NCBI RefSeq assembly: GCF_000384115.1
Contig: NZ_KB913029.1
Location: forward strand, 1,770,907-1,834,906
From: Sporichthya polymorpha DSM 43042
Lineage (GTDB): Bacteria; Actinomycetota; Actinomycetes; Sporichthyales; Sporichthyaceae
Direction: 5' to 3'
DNA length: 64,000 nt
A program made the translations under genes and the position numbers. The notes under the pieces were generated by a model. That model was not told the DNA's origin and made no database searches. It worked only from the letters and a program-made list of their open reading frames with translations. This document shows, one piece after another, positions 8,895-17,851 of the stretch (its first letter is position 1; the number at the start of each line of letters is the position of its first letter).

Positions 8895-10085
8895 TTGGAC
8901 AACTCGCGGCGTCACCCCGTGCTCCGGCTCGGGGACACCGGTCCCGCGGTGGCGGAGATCCGTCGCAAGCTCGTGATGCTGGGGCTCCTCCCCGACCCCG
9001 GTGAGGCCGTCCTCGACCCGGACGAGGCCGTCTTCGACGCGGCCTGCGACCGCGCGGTCCGGCACTTCCAGCAGCAGCGTGGGCTCAACGTGGACGGCCT
9101 CGTCGGCCGGGAGAGCGCGGAAGCCCTCGAAGAGGCCCGCTACCGGCTCGGGGACCGCGTCCTGTCCCACCAGGTCAGCCGGCTCCTCCGCGGCGACGAC
9201 GTGGCCGCCCTGCAGCGCCGGCTGCTCGACATGGGCTTCAACTGCGGCCGCGTGGACGGCATCTTCGGTGCCGACACCGCGCAGGCCCTTCGCGAGCTGC
9301 AGCGCAGCCTCGGCGTGACCCCGGACGGCACCTGCGGTCCGGAGACCTTCCGGGCGCTGGACCGGCTCGCGCGCACGGTCACGGGCGGCCATCACCAGAA
9401 CCTGCGCGAGGCCGAGGCGCTGGCCCGCTCCGGGCCCCGGCTCGGCGGCAAGGTCATCGTCATCGACCCCGGGCACGGCGGCCTCGACCACGGCAACGTG
9501 GCGAACGGCCTGACCGAGGCGAGCATCGTCGAGGACCTCGCCGCCCGCGTCGAGGGGCGCCTCACGGCCACCGGCGTCCAGGCGTACCTGACGCGCGCGA
9601 TCAGCGCCCGCCACTCCCGGCGGACCAACGTCGACGACGAGTCGCGCGCGATGTTCGCCAACGAGGCCCGCGCGGACCTGTTCATCTCCCTGCACGTCGA
9701 CTCGCACGCCAGTCCGCTGCCGAACGGCGTCGCCACGTACTACTTCGGGACCGACCGCTGGGGCCAGTCGAGCGCCACGGGTGAGCGGTTCGCCGAGCTC
9801 GTCCTGCGCGAGATCGTCGCTCGCACCGACCTGCTGAACTGCGGCACGCACGGCAAGACCTGGGACCTCCTGCGCCGCACCCGGATGCCGGCCGTGCGCC
9901 TCGACCTGGGTTATCTGACGAACCCGGGCGACGCCGCCCGCCTCGCCGACCCGTCGTTCCGCGACGTGGTCGCGGAGGCCATTCTCGTGGCCGTCCAGCG
10001 GCTCTACCTGCCCCCGGAGGACGACGCCCCGACCGGCGCGCTGCGGGTCGACAGCCTGTGGGCGGAGTCCGGCTCGCGCTCCTGA
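8895..10085 (+). CDS. cwlM: CwlM-like N-acetylmuramoyl-L-alanine amidase family protein
   Basis: The TTG start at 8895 is supported by AGGAGG at 8881-8886. Two peptidoglycan-binding repeats occupy about residues 10-80 and 95-160 (LRLGDTGPAVAEIRRKL; VAALQRRLLDMGFN). An Amidase_3 domain follows from about 185 with the zinc motif DPGHGG and SLHVDSHAS. No signal peptide is visible, so it should be cytosolic, as mycobacterial CwlM is. Where active enzymes usually have a catalytic glutamate near the C-terminus (VELGFLSN), this one reads LDLGYLTN, with Asp337. The gene lies in the syntenic trxBA-cwlM-parB locus. In Mycobacterium phosphorylated CwlM activates MurA; a regulatory role here is inferred from synteny and the altered residue. 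Confidence 0.85.
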   Translation: MDNSRRHPVLRLGDTGPAVAEIRRKLVMLGLLPDPGEAVLDPDEAVFDAACDRAVRHFQQQRGLNVDGLVGRESAEALEEARYRLGDRVLSHQVSRLLRGDDVAALQRRLLDMGFNCGRVDGIFGADTAQALRELQRSLGVTPDGTCGPETFRALDRLARTVTGGHHQNLREAEALARSGPRLGGKVIVIDPGHGGLDHGNVANGLTEASIVEDLAARVEGRLTATGVQAYLTRAISARHSRRTNVDDESRAMFANEARADLFISLHVDSHASPLPNGVATYYFGTDRWGQSSATGERFAELVLREIVARTDLLNCGTHGKTWDLLRRTRMPAVRLDLGYLTNPGDAARLADPSFRDVVAEAILVAVQRLYLPPEDDAPTGALRVDSLWAESGSRS

Positions 10086-10116
10086 TCCGGACGCGCGAAA
10101 CCCTTGTGACACAGGG

Positions 10117-10135
10117 ACACTGACGTGACGTCAGT
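10117..10135. terminator. Palindrome between convergent cwlM and GNAT genes
   Basis: CACTGACGTGACGTCAGTG is palindromic except for its central base. It lies 31 bases after the cwlM stop, in the gap between two convergent genes, so it may act as a bidirectional terminator. Closely similar palindromes recur at 51991-52007 and 59180-59194. Confidence 0.5.
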
Positions 10136-10208
10136 GACTCTCTGCGGCTGTCACCGAGCCGCTTCTGACGGGGCGTCGGTCGCGGTCCCTGGTTGATCTG
10201 ATGGCGCG

Positions 10209-10826
10209 TCAGACCGGTCGGAACGCCGGCTCCGGGGCCATGGATCCGAGGAGCCGCTCGAGGGCGACCTCGACGTCCTCCCGCCAACTCAGGGTGCTCT
10301 TGATCTCGAGCCGGAGCCGGGGGTAGCGGTGGTGCGGCCGGACGGTCTTGAAGCCGACGGCCAGGAGGTAGTCGGCGGGGACGAGGCAGCCGGGCTTGTC
10401 CCACTTCGCGTCGCCGAAGGCCTCGATCGCCTTGATGCCCCGGCGGACCAGGTCCTTGGCGACCCCCTGGATCAGCATCCGGCCCAGGCCCTGCCCGGAG
10501 AACTCGGGGAGCACGTGCGCGGTGGTGAGCAGGACGGCGTCGCCGCTGACCGGACTGGTGGGGAAGGCGACGGAGCGGGGGACGTACAGCGGCGGGGAGA
10601 AGACCGCGTAGCCGGCGGTCACACCGTCGACCTGGACGAGCTTGCCGCAGGAGCCCCACTCCAGGAGGGTCGCGGAGACCCAGGCCTCCTTCTCCAGTGC
10701 CGGGTCGCCCGCCTTCGCGGCACGTTCGGCCGCAACCGGGTCGAGCTCCCAGTACACGCAGCTCCGGCAGCGGACGGGCAGCTCGGCGAGGTTGTCGAGG
10801 GTGATGTTGACCAGACGGCGCGTCAT
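10209..10826 (-). CDS. GNAT family N-acetyltransferase
   Basis: This 205-residue protein has the acetyl-CoA-binding core of the GNAT superfamily, VLPEFSGQGLGRMLIQGVAKDLVRRG (shown in part: the Q/RxxGxG/A loop is QGLGRM). The ATG at 10826 is preferred; a TTG one codon earlier is also possible. The N-terminus contains CRSCVYWE, with two cysteines that could bind metal. It is convergent with cwlM and starts 7 bases downstream of parB's stop, so it may be transcribed with parAB. An acetyltransferase at this place is conserved in actinobacterial origin regions, but its substrate is unknown. Confidence 0.85.
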   Translation of the reverse strand: MTRRLVNITLDNLAELPVRCRSCVYWELDPVAAERAAKAGDPALEKEAWVSATLLEWGSCGKLVQVDGVTAGYAVFSPPLYVPRSVAFPTSPVSGDAVLLTTAHVLPEFSGQGLGRMLIQGVAKDLVRRGIKAIEAFGDAKWDKPGCLVPADYLLAVGFKTVRPHHRYPRLRLEIKSTLSWREDVEVALERLLGSMAPEPAFRPV

Positions 10827-10833
10827 CAACCGC

Positions 10834-11937
10834 TCACTCTCCGCGAAGCGACCCCAGCATCGTACCCGGGGACATCAGCCCCACAATGCGTTCGAGATCC
10901 TCGACCGAGGCGAACTCGACGACGATGCGGCCCTTGTTCTGCCCGAGCTGCACCTTCACGCGGGTGTCCCACCGGTCCCCCAGCGTGGCGGCGAGGTCGT
11001 CAAGCGCCGGGGCGGTGCGGCGGCCGGCGCGGACCTTGCGCGCCGGCTTGGGGCCCGCGTCCCCGAGCGAGATGAGCTCCTCGACGGTGCGGACCGAGAG
11101 ACCTTCGGCGACGATCCGGTTGGCGAGGTGCTCCTGCGCCGCCGCGTCGTCCAGCGCGAGCAGGGCCCGGGCGTGCCCGGCCGACAGCACCCCGGCGGCG
11201 ACGCGGCGCTGCACGGGCGGCGGCAGCTTGAGCAGCCGGAGCGTGTTGGAGATCTGCGGGCGGGACCGGCCGATCCGCGTCGCGAGCTCCTCGTGCGTGC
11301 ACTCGAAGTCCTGGAGGAGCTGGTCGTACGCCGCCGCCTCTTCGAGCGGGTTCAGCGCGGCCCGGTGCAGGTTCTCCAGCAGGGCGTCGACGAGCATCTT
11401 CTCGTCGTCGGTCTCGCGCACGATCGCGGGGATCGTCTCGAATCCGGCTGCCTGGGAGGCGCGCCAGCGCCGCTCCCCCATGATGAGCTCGTACTTCTCG
11501 TCACCGAGGGGCCGCACGACGATCGGTTGGAGCAGGCCCACCTCCTTGAGGGAGTGGATGAGCTCGTTGAGCTGCTCCTCCTCGAAGACGTGCCGCGGCT
11601 GCTTCGGGTTCGGCGTGATCGCGTCGAGCGGGAGCTCCGCGAAGTAGGCGCCCGCGACCAGGTTGTCCGGCTCGCTGTCGATCCATCCGGCCGGTGTGCT
11701 CGGCGCGCTCGAGCTGGGCCCGGGGGACTCCGCCCCAGCTGTCGGCTCCGGGTCCGAGGGCTCGTCCGGCACGGTCGTCGCGGGCGCTGCAGGGGACGCC
11801 GACGGCGCCAAGACCACGGTGGGAACCGGGGCGGTGGGGGCGTCCGGCTCGGACTCGGTGGGGCGAGGGGCGGCCGGAGCGCTGGTGGGAATCAGGGCTC
11901 CGAGTCCGCGGCCCAGTCCCCGGCGGCGGTCAGTCAC
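10834..11937 (-). CDS. parB: Chromosome-partitioning protein ParB
   Basis: ParB binds parS and spreads on DNA as a CTP-dependent clamp to load condensin and engage ParA. Visible features are a disordered Pro/Ala-rich N-terminal part (about residues 15-90), the CTP-binding motif [12 protein letters not shown], and the helix-turn-helix [21 protein letters not shown] that reads parS. The C-terminal dimerisation segment ends near residue 367. The start is GTG at 11937. A perfect parS site lies 28 bases upstream, between parB and parA, and three more lie in and around the parA leader. It is expressed after parA from the same strand. Confidence 0.97.
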   Translation of the reverse strand: MTDRRRGLGRGLGALIPTSAPAAPRPTESEPDAPTAPVPTVVLAPSASPAAPATTVPDEPSDPEPTAGAESPGPSSSAPSTPAGWIDSEPDNLVAGAYFAELPLDAITPNPKQPRHVFEEEQLNELIHSLKEVGLLQPIVVRPLGDEKYELIMGERRWRASQAAGFETIPAIVRETDDEKMLVDALLENLHRAALNPLEEAAAYDQLLQDFECTHEELATRIGRSRPQISNTLRLLKLPPPVQRRVAAGVLSAGHARALLALDDAAAQEHLANRIVAEGLSVRTVEELISLGDAGPKPARKVRAGRRTAPALDDLAATLGDRWDTRVKVQLGQNKGRIVVEFASVEDLERIVGLMSPGTMLGSLRGE

Positions 11938-11964
11938 GGCGTGCGTCCTTCGGTCGAGCGGTGG

Positions 11965-11978
11965 GTTTCACGTGAAAC
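11965..11978. promoter_or_regulatory. parS site 1 (parB-parA gap)
   Basis: Perfect 14-bp palindrome GTTTCACGTGAAAC, the bacterial ParB-binding consensus. It lies in the 62-base gap between parA and parB. Confidence 0.95.
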
Positions 11979-11999
11979 ACGCGTGGAGCGGGTGCGCGG

Positions 12000-12911
12000 T
12001 CAGACCGCCCCGGCGGCGGCTATCTCGCGGGCGGCTTCGAGATACGTCAGTGCGCCGGCCGAGCCCGGGTCGTACGTCATCACGGTCTGACCGTAGCTGG
12101 GGGCTTCGGAGATCCGGACCGAGCGGGGCACCGCGGTGCGGAGCACGATGTCCCCGAAGTGGGACCGCACCTCCTCCGCCACCTGCTGCGCGAGGCGGGT
12201 CCGGGAGTCGTACATCGTGAGCAGGATGGTCGAGACGTTCAGTTCAGGGTTCAGGTGGGCCTTGACCATGTCCACGTTGCGGAGCAACTGGCCGAGCCCC
12301 TCCAGCGCGTAGTACTCGCACTGGATCGGGATGAGCACCTCGCGGCTCGCAACGAGCGCATTGATGGTGAGGAGCCCGAGCGACGGCGGGCAGTCGATCA
12401 GGACGTAGTCGAGGTCCTCGGTGTAGGACTCGATCGCCTTGAGCAGCCGCGACTCCCGGGCCACCAGGGACACGAGCTCGATCTCCGCGCCGGCGAGGTC
12501 GATCGTGGCCGGCACACAGCTGAGCCCCGGCAGTCCCTCGACCTCCTGCACGCACTCCTTGATGCCGGCGCCGTCCACAAGGAGCTCGTAGGTGGACATC
12601 ACGCCGGAGTGGTGCGGGACACCGAGCGCGGTGGACGCGTTGCCCTGGGGATCGAGGTCGATGACCAGGACCTTGAGCCCGTGCATCGCCAGCGCCGCGG
12701 CGAGATTGACGGTCGTCGTGGTCTTCCCGACGCCGCCCTTCTGGTTCGCGACGACCATGACCCGCCGCCGGGCCGGCTTCGGCATCCGGGGCAGCGCGCC
12801 GCCGCGGATGGCCGCTGCGGTGCGTGCCTCGCTGGCGATCGGCAGATCCTGGTCCAGGGGATCGCGGGCCGCCGGTGCGGGCGTCCCGTAGACCGGGTCG
12901 TGCGACTGCAT
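12000..12911 (-). CDS. parA: Chromosome-partitioning ATPase ParA
   Basis: This Walker-type ATPase of about 303 residues forms DNA-bound dimers that pull ParB-parS complexes to segregate origins. The deviant Walker A box KGGVGKTTTTVNL and the motif LIDCPPSLGLLTINAL are intact. The ATG at 12911 is chosen because AGGAAAGGA lies just upstream. A longer open frame runs further back but crosses two parS palindromes, whose translation gives FHVK-like stretches, so it is unlikely to be coding. The N-terminal ~45 residues before the ATPase core are divergent, as in other actinobacteria. parA and parB are co-oriented and probably form one operon. Confidence 0.95.
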   Translation of the reverse strand: MQSHDPVYGTPAPAARDPLDQDLPIASEARTAAAIRGGALPRMPKPARRRVMVVANQKGGVGKTTTTVNLAAALAMHGLKVLVIDLDPQGNASTALGVPHHSGVMSTYELLVDGAGIKECVQEVEGLPGLSCVPATIDLAGAEIELVSLVARESRLLKAIESYTEDLDYVLIDCPPSLGLLTINALVASREVLIPIQCEYYALEGLGQLLRNVDMVKAHLNPELNVSTILLTMYDSRTRLAQQVAEEVRSHFGDIVLRTAVPRSVRISEAPSYGQTVMTYDPGSAGALTYLEAAREIAAAGAV

Positions 12912-12948
12912 ACCCGCGTCCTTTCCTGAAGTGCTCGCTTGTGGGGCC

Positions 12949-12962
12949 GTTTCACGTGAAAC
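12949..12962. promoter_or_regulatory. parS site 2 (parA leader)
   Basis: Perfect GTTTCACGTGAAAC palindrome 38 bases upstream of the parA start. Confidence 0.95.
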
Positions 12963-13000
12963 AGCGAACCGGGGAGCCGGGCCCACCGGCCCGACGACAT

Positions 13001-13014
13001 GTTTCACGTGAAAC
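13001..13014. promoter_or_regulatory. parS site 3 (parA leader)
   Basis: Perfect GTTTCACGTGAAAC palindrome between rsmG and parA. Its centre is 52 bases from that of site 2, about five helical turns. Confidence 0.95.
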
Positions 13015-13062
13015 TCTTTGGCGCTGATCTCAAGTTCTCCGGTACTTGTCGAGCTGTGTCCC

Positions 13063-13728
13063 TTACCGCGTCTTCGTTTCACGTGAAACAACGGCATCGA
13101 TGACAGTCGTCGGGTCCTCCGCCGGCCCGAGTGTCCGCACCTGGGGGTCAACCACCCCGAGCGCAGCGAGCCGGGGAAGCGCAGCGGCGAGTTCGTCCGC
13201 GGCGGACGAGCCCTTCAACACCAGCAGCCGGCCGCCGGGCCGCAGGAGCGGAACGGTCCAGCCGGCGAGCTTCTCCAGGGGAGCCACCGCGCGTGCGGTG
13301 ACGACGTCGAACGTTCCGAACAGATTCCGGGCGGCCTCGGCCCGGTCCCGGCGCACGGTGACGTTCGCCAGCCCGAGCTCCGCCACCGCTTCCCGCAGGA
13401 AGGTGGTCCGCCGCTCCATGGGCTCGATCAGGGTGACGGGCACATCCGGCCGCAGCAACGAGACGACCAGCCCCGGCAGCCCGGCCCCGGAACCCACGTC
13501 GGCGAGGTGCTCCCCCGCCCGCAGCTCCGGACCGAGCCGGCCGCAGTTGAGCAGATGGCGCTCCCACAGACGGGGCACCTCCCGCGGGCCGATCAGCCCC
13601 CGCTCCACACCGGCCGTCGCCAGCAGGTGCGTGAAGGCCTCCGCCACGGCCAACCGCTCGCCGAAGAGCTCGCGCGCCGCCTCCGGGGGCGACGGCGCGA
13701 GCTGGGCGACCGGTGGCCCGGCGCTCAC
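13063..13728 (-). CDS. rsmG: 16S rRNA (guanine-N7)-methyltransferase RsmG (GidB)
   Basis: RsmG methylates G527 of 16S rRNA with S-adenosylmethionine; loss of the enzyme gives low-level streptomycin resistance. The SAM-binding motif ADVGSGAGLPGLVVSLL (about residues 75-90) and the downstream VTARAVAPLEKL motif are present. At 221 residues it is of normal length. The GTG start overlaps the jag stop (GTGA). The last codons (VVSRETKTR) overlap a perfect parS palindrome at 13076-13089. It lies in the conserved jag-rsmG-parA order. Confidence 0.95.
   Translation of the reverse strand: MSAGPPVAQLAPSPPEAARELFGERLAVAEAFTHLLATAGVERGLIGPREVPRLWERHLLNCGRLGPELRAGEHLADVGSGAGLPGLVVSLLRPDVPVTLIEPMERRTTFLREAVAELGLANVTVRRDRAEAARNLFGTFDVVTARAVAPLEKLAGWTVPLLRPGGRLLVLKGSSAADELAAALPRLAALGVVDPQVRTLGPAEDPTTVIDAVVSRETKTR
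13076..13089. promoter_or_regulatory. parS site 4 (inside the rsmG 3' end)
   Basis: Perfect GTTTCACGTGAAAC palindrome inside the rsmG coding sequence. It is translated as V-S-R-E-T in the last ten residues of RsmG, so the methyltransferase tail carries a ParB-binding site. Confidence 0.95.
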
Positions 13729-14324
13729 GCGGGATGAACCACCACACGCCGGTTGGGCTCCTCGCCCTCCGACTCACTGCGCAGACCCGCGTCGGCGATC
13801 GCGTCGTGCACGATCTTCCGCTCGAACGGGGTCATCGGGGCCAGCTTCACGGACTTGCCGCTGGCCTGAACCTCCTCGGCCGACTTCCGGCCGAGCGCGG
13901 TCAGCTCCTCGCGCCGGGCTGCACGGTAGCCGCCGACGTCGAGCATCAGCCGGCTCCGCTCCCCGGTCGCGCGCAGGACCGCGAGGCGCGTGAGCTCCTG
14001 CAGCGCCTCCAGCACCTGGCCGTCCTTGCCGACGAGCTGCTTGAGGTCGGCACCGACGATCGAGACCGCCGCGCGGTCCCCCTCGACGTCCATGTCGATG
14101 TCGCCGTCCAGGTCGGCGATGTCGAGCAGACCCTCCAGGTAGTCCGCCGCGATCTCGCCCTCCTGCTCGAGCTCGGCCAGGCGAGCCTTCGAGGGCTTGC
14201 GGGGACCGCGGCGCTTCGCGCCGTCCCCCTCGCCGTTCTCGGTGGCGGCGTCGTTCGGGCCGTCGGTGCTCTCGACGTCGTCGCGGTCGAGGTCGTCGAC
14301 GGCGGGCTCTGCGGACTGACTCAC
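13725..14324 (-). CDS. jag: RNA-binding protein Jag/KhpB (KH and R3H domains)
   Basis: This 199-residue RNA-binding protein carries a KH-like domain (around residues 70-150; VGKDGQVLEALQELTRLAV) and a C-terminal R3H domain (LAPMTPFERKIVHDAIADAG, ending in EPNRRVVVHP). The N-terminal 60 residues are acidic and low in complexity. The GTG start at 14324 is chosen because AAGGAG lies ten bases upstream; a longer frame to 14366 has no such site. It sits between yidC and rsmG, its usual place. The homologue KhpB acts with KhpA on mRNAs linked to cell elongation and division; the RNA targets in this organism are unknown. Confidence 0.93.
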   Translation of the reverse strand: MSQSAEPAVDDLDRDDVESTDGPNDAATENGEGDGAKRRGPRKPSKARLAELEQEGEIAADYLEGLLDIADLDGDIDMDVEGDRAAVSIVGADLKQLVGKDGQVLEALQELTRLAVLRATGERSRLMLDVGGYRAARREELTALGRKSAEEVQASGKSVKLAPMTPFERKIVHDAIADAGLRSESEGEEPNRRVVVHPA

Positions 14325-14396
14325 CGCGTGGATCTCCTTCGTGGTCGGCGGGCGACCGGTCCGCACACGGGGCGCGGTCCGATCGACCTGGTGGTG

Positions 14397-15392
14397 CTAA
14401 CGCTTCTTCGAACCGGCGCGCTTGCTCTTGGGCTGGCGCTGCGGTTGTTGCCGGACACCGGGCGTCCCGTTGGCGGCCGCCTTCTTCGCCGGCTGCGGAC
14501 CGCGCGCCCGCACGGGCGCGGACGGGCCCGAGGGCGTCGATGACGGACCGTCAGAATCATCGGACGGGCTGGTCACAGCCTCGTCGGGGCGCTTCTTGCC
14601 CTTCTTCTCCTGCCGTTTGAGCATGGCGTCGTGCGCCTTGCTGCCGACGGCGGGCATGCGCCGGATGACGTACATCTGCTGGCCCATCGACCAGAAGTTC
14701 GAGACCAGCCAGTAGAGCAGGACGCCGACGGGGAAGTTGATCCCGAACACCGCGAACATGATCGGGAACAGGTACATCATGACCTTCTGCTGACGCATGA
14801 AGGGCGAAGCTTCCATCGCGCTGGCCGGCATGTTCTTCGTCATCAGCTGGCGCTGCGTGTAGAACTGCGACCCGCTCATCGCGAGGATCATGATGACCGT
14901 GACGATCTGAACGGTCAGGGAGTCGGCGCCCATGAACTTCTCGTCCAGGCCGGCGCCGAGGAACACCGCGTCCCGGGCACTGCGGACGTCCTCGAGGTCG
15001 AGCACGCCGATGGCCTGCTCCTTGGAGACCTTGTTCAGCACCTGGTAGAGCGCGAAGAAGATCGGCGCCTGCGCGAGGATCGGGAAGCAGCTGGCCAACG
15101 GGTTGGTGTTGTGCTCCTTGTAGAGCTTCATCAGCTCCTGGGAGGTCCGCTCCCGGTCACCCTTGTACCGCTGCTGGATCTTCTTGATCTCCGGCTGCAG
15201 CTGCTGCATCGCCCGCATCGACTTGATCTGCTTCACGAACAGCGGGATCAGCAGGATGCGGATCAGGACGACGAGGCACACGATCGCCAGGCACCACGAC
15301 CAGCTCGGGCTCAGGCCGAGGCTGTCGAACCCGGTGTGGAACGTCAGAATGATCCACGAAACGGCGTCGTACAGCGGTTCGAAGATCTTCAC
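14397..15392 (-). CDS. yidC: Membrane protein insertase YidC/Oxa1
   Basis: YidC inserts membrane proteins, alone or with SecYEG. The 331-residue protein has the five-helix Oxa1 core: an amphipathic N-terminal segment, helix [19 protein letters not shown] with the conserved arginine in the substrate groove, a coiled hairpin ([20 protein letters not shown]), and later helices around [17 protein letters not shown] and [20 protein letters not shown]. The C-terminus is a basic low-complexity tail (KRAGSKKR) likely to touch the ribosome. The GTG start at 15392 overlaps the yidD stop as GTGA, so the two are translationally coupled. Confidence 0.97.
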   Translation of the reverse strand: MKIFEPLYDAVSWIILTFHTGFDSLGLSPSWSWCLAIVCLVVLIRILLIPLFVKQIKSMRAMQQLQPEIKKIQQRYKGDRERTSQELMKLYKEHNTNPLASCFPILAQAPIFFALYQVLNKVSKEQAIGVLDLEDVRSARDAVFLGAGLDEKFMGADSLTVQIVTVIMILAMSGSQFYTQRQLMTKNMPASAMEASPFMRQQKVMMYLFPIMFAVFGINFPVGVLLYWLVSNFWSMGQQMYVIRRMPAVGSKAHDAMLKRQEKKGKKRPDEAVTSPSDDSDGPSSTPSGPSAPVRARGPQPAKKAAANGTPGVRQQPQRQPKSKRAGSKKR

Positions 15393-15652
15393 CGGGTGAC
15401 TCCCTGGACTGACTGTGAACTGCGAAATCTACGCGAACGCGGTTCGGGCACGAAGTCCAGCCCACCGGCGTTCCAGGGGTTGCACCGGACGATGCGACGG
15501 GCCGTCAACCAGCCACCACGCAACGTGCCGTGCGCGCGGAACGCCTCGTACCCGTAGTGCGAGCACGAGGGGTAGAACCGGCAGACCGGGCCGAGCCAGG
15601 CGCTGACCGTCCACTGGTAGAGCCGGATCAGGCCCATGAACAGGTATTTCAT
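15389..15652 (-). CDS. yidD: Membrane protein insertion efficiency factor YidD
   Basis: This is an 87-residue YidD (DUF37) protein with the family signature of conserved cysteines and prolines: [15 protein letters not shown], followed by RRIVRCNPW and GGLDFVP. It is a small amphipathic peripheral membrane protein reported to assist YidC-dependent insertion. It lies between rnpA and yidC, the universal bacterial order, 10 bases from rnpA and with a GTGA overlap with yidC. The arginine-rich C-terminal tail beyond VPEP is divergent. Confidence 0.95.
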   Translation of the reverse strand: MKYLFMGLIRLYQWTVSAWLGPVCRFYPSCSHYGYEAFRAHGTLRGGWLTARRIVRCNPWNAGGLDFVPEPRSRRFRSSQSVQGVTR

Positions 15653-15662
15653 CGCCCGGACC

Positions 15663-16022
15663 TCATCGCCGCGACCGCAGCCGGGCCAAGCCGGCGTCGA
15701 GCTCGGCCCCGAGCTCCGCAGAGCTGGCGGCCGCGGCCGACGGGAGCGCCCGGATGACGAGGATCGAACCGGGCGAGAGGGCGTCCAGGCGGGGCCGGAC
15801 CACCTCGCGCAGCCGGCGTTTGACGCGATTGCGCGTCACCGCGGGTCCCACCGTCTTCCCGACGACGAGCCCGACACGGGGCGGCAGCGGCAGGGCCCGC
15901 CCGGCCGGCGCCGCGGATTCCCGCAGGTGCAGGACCAGCGCGGAACGGCCGACGCGACGGCCACCGCGTACGGCGGCAGCGAAGTCCGGGGCGCGGCGCA
16001 GCCGGTTCCCGGCGGGGAGCAT
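15663..16022 (-). CDS. rnpA: Ribonuclease P protein component
   Basis: The protein subunit of RNase P, which with the rnpB RNA matures tRNA 5' ends. It is 119 residues long with the diagnostic RNR motif ([13 protein letters not shown], about residues 61-73) that contacts the catalytic RNA. It starts with ATG at 16022, 9 bases after rpmH, and lies in the conserved rpmH-rnpA-yidD-yidC cluster. No rnpB RNA was recognised in the window. Confidence 0.96.
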   Translation of the reverse strand: MLPAGNRLRRAPDFAAAVRGGRRVGRSALVLHLRESAAPAGRALPLPPRVGLVVGKTVGPAVTRNRVKRRLREVVRPRLDALSPGSILVIRALPSAAAASSAELGAELDAGLARLRSRR

Positions 16023-16031
16023 GGTCCGCGA

Positions 16032-16169
16032 TCAGGCGGAAAGGCGCGCGCGGCCCTTGGCTCGGCGCGCGGTCAGGATCGCCCGGCCGGCGCGGGTCCG
16101 CATGCGCAGCCGGAAACCGTGCGTCTTGGCGCGACGGCGGTTGTTCGGCTGGAAGGTGCGCTTGCTCAC
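16032..16169 (-). CDS. rpmH: Large-subunit ribosomal protein bL34
   Basis: A 45-residue, highly basic bL34 beginning [19 protein letters not shown], the invariant family sequence. The GTG at 16169 is the start, with AGGAG a few bases upstream; the open frame extends further but that part is the upstream leader. It is the first gene of the rnpA-yidD-yidC-jag-rsmG unit, read away from dnaA. Its promoter must lie in the 251-base spacer shared with dnaA. Confidence 0.97.
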   Translation of the reverse strand: MSKRTFQPNNRRRAKTHGFRLRMRTRAGRAILTARRAKGRARLSA

Positions 16170-16420
16170 GAGGACACTCCTGCTGGGTCTGGGGTCGCGA
16201 CGGGCACCGGCGGGCGCGCGTAGTTCCACGCCACCGCGAGCGCGACCTGGACACGGTACGCACCCCCCTCGCGGACGGTCAAACCGGCCGGTGCGCACAC
16301 TCGTCCCCAGGGTGTGGATCGGTCTGTGGACGAGGCTCGGCAGGCCTTGCACGAACCGACATAATCCACCAGATCCCCCCACAACCGGGGATCGATGTCG
16401 AACCGCTGAAGGGCGCTGAC
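16170..16420. promoter_or_regulatory. rpmH-dnaA divergent spacer with DnaA-box-like sites
   Basis: This 251-base spacer must hold the divergent promoters of rpmH and dnaA. DnaA-box-like nonamers are TGTGGATCG (16313-16321) and TGTGGACGA (16325-16333), each a near match to the actinobacterial box TGTGGACAA. The pair would allow DnaA to control its own gene. A possible -10 element CATAAT lies just after TTGCACGAACCGA. No other structure stands out. Confidence 0.6.
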
Positions 16421-17851
16421 GTGACGGACCACGATCCGAACCTGACCCAGCTCTGGAACCGCGCCCTGCTCGACCCCACCCTCGCCGACCTGCCGCAGAA
16501 TCACCGGGCCTTTCTGCGCCTGACCAGGCCGATCGCGCTGGTCGAGGGCACCGCGGTGCTCGCCGCGCCGACCGAGTTCGCCCGCGACATCATCGAGACC
16601 CGCATGCGGGAGCAGCTCACCGCGGCGCTGGCGCGCGAGTCCGGCCAGGACGTGCGCATCGCGGTGACCGTCGACGAGGGCGCGAACGTCGACGCCGCCC
16701 CCGGCACCGCCGACGACGAGGACTGGGACGAGGGCGGCGAGGGCGACCGCGTCGCCGGCGGTGACCTCAGCGACCCCCCGGGCGTCCGGCTGGCGGAGGT
16801 CAACACCGACACCGACGCCCGGCTGAATCCCAAGTACGTCTTCGAACGGTTCGTCACGGGCTCGAGCAACCGGTTCGCGCACGCCGCGGCGGTCGCTGCG
16901 GCCGAGGCGCCGGCCAAGGCCTACAACCCGCTGTTCATCTACGGCGACTCCGGCCTCGGCAAGACCCACCTGCTCCACGCCGTCGGGCACTACACCTCGG
17001 GGCTGTTCCGCGGACTGAGGGTCCGTTATGTCAGCTCGGAGGAGTTCACGAACGACTTCATCAACGCGATCCGTGACGGTCGGGCAGAAAGTTTCCGGGC
17101 CCGCTACCGCAACGTCGACGTCCTGCTCATCGACGACATCCAGTTCCTGGAGAACAAGGAGCAGACGCAGGAGGAGTTCTTCCACACGTTCAACACGCTC
17201 CACAACTCCTCGAAGCAGATCGTCATCACCTCCGACCGGCCGCCGAAGCAGCTGGTCACGCTGGAGGACCGCCTCCGCAACCGGTTCGAGTGGGGCCTGA
17301 TCACCGACGTCCAGCCGCCCGAACTCGAGACCCGGATCGCGATCCTGCGGAAGAAGGCCGCGCAGGAGGGCCTGGACGCTCCCCCGGAGGTCCTGGAGTA
17401 CATCGCCGGCAAGGTCTCGGCGAACATCCGCGAGCTCGAGGGCGCGCTCATCCGCGTCACCGCGTTCGCGAGCCTGAACAAGCAGGTCGTCGACCTCTCG
17501 CTCGCCGAGATCGTCCTCAAGGATCTGATTCCGGATCACACCGGCCCGGAGATCTCGCTCGCGACGATCATGGCCCAGACCGCGCAGTACTTCGGCATCT
17601 CGATCGACGACCTCTGTGGGCAGTCCCGTTCGCGCGTCCTCGTGACGGCCCGCCAGATCGCGATGTACCTGTGCCGCGAGCTCACCGAGATGTCCCTGCC
17701 GAAGATCGGCCAGGCCTTCGGCGGCCGCGACCACACCACGGTGATGCACGCCGAGCGCAAGATCCGCCAGCTCATGGCCGAGCGTCGCTCCGTCTACAGC
17801 CAGGTCACCGAGCTGACGAACCGGATCAAGCAGCAGACCCGCAACGCCTGA
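16421..17851 (+). CDS. dnaA: Chromosomal replication initiator protein DnaA
   Basis: DnaA binds oriC boxes and melts the origin in its ATP form. The 476-residue protein has domain I at about 1-80, an acidic linker ([11 protein letters not shown]), and the AAA+ domain from [21 protein letters not shown], with Walker [14 protein letters not shown] and Walker [13 protein letters not shown]. The C-terminal DNA-binding domain carries the signature [15 protein letters not shown]. The linker is short compared with Streptomyces DnaA. The GTG at 16421 is the annotated start. It reads toward dnaN across the oriC spacer and away from rpmH. Confidence 0.98.
   Translation: MTDHDPNLTQLWNRALLDPTLADLPQNHRAFLRLTRPIALVEGTAVLAAPTEFARDIIETRMREQLTAALARESGQDVRIAVTVDEGANVDAAPGTADDEDWDEGGEGDRVAGGDLSDPPGVRLAEVNTDTDARLNPKYVFERFVTGSSNRFAHAAAVAAAEAPAKAYNPLFIYGDSGLGKTHLLHAVGHYTSGLFRGLRVRYVSSEEFTNDFINAIRDGRAESFRARYRNVDVLLIDDIQFLENKEQTQEEFFHTFNTLHNSSKQIVITSDRPPKQLVTLEDRLRNRFEWGLITDVQPPELETRIAILRKKAAQEGLDAPPEVLEYIAGKVSANIRELEGALIRVTAFASLNKQVVDLSLAEIVLKDLIPDHTGPEISLATIMAQTAQYFGISIDDLCGQSRSRVLVTARQIAMYLCRELTEMSLPKIGQAFGGRDHTTVMHAERKIRQLMAERRSVYSQVTELTNRIKQQTRNA

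Noticed and set aside
12912-13151. N-terminal extension of ParA to 13151
   Set aside because: It crosses two parS palindromes and has no ribosome-binding site, whereas the ATG at 12911 is preceded by AGGAAAGGA.
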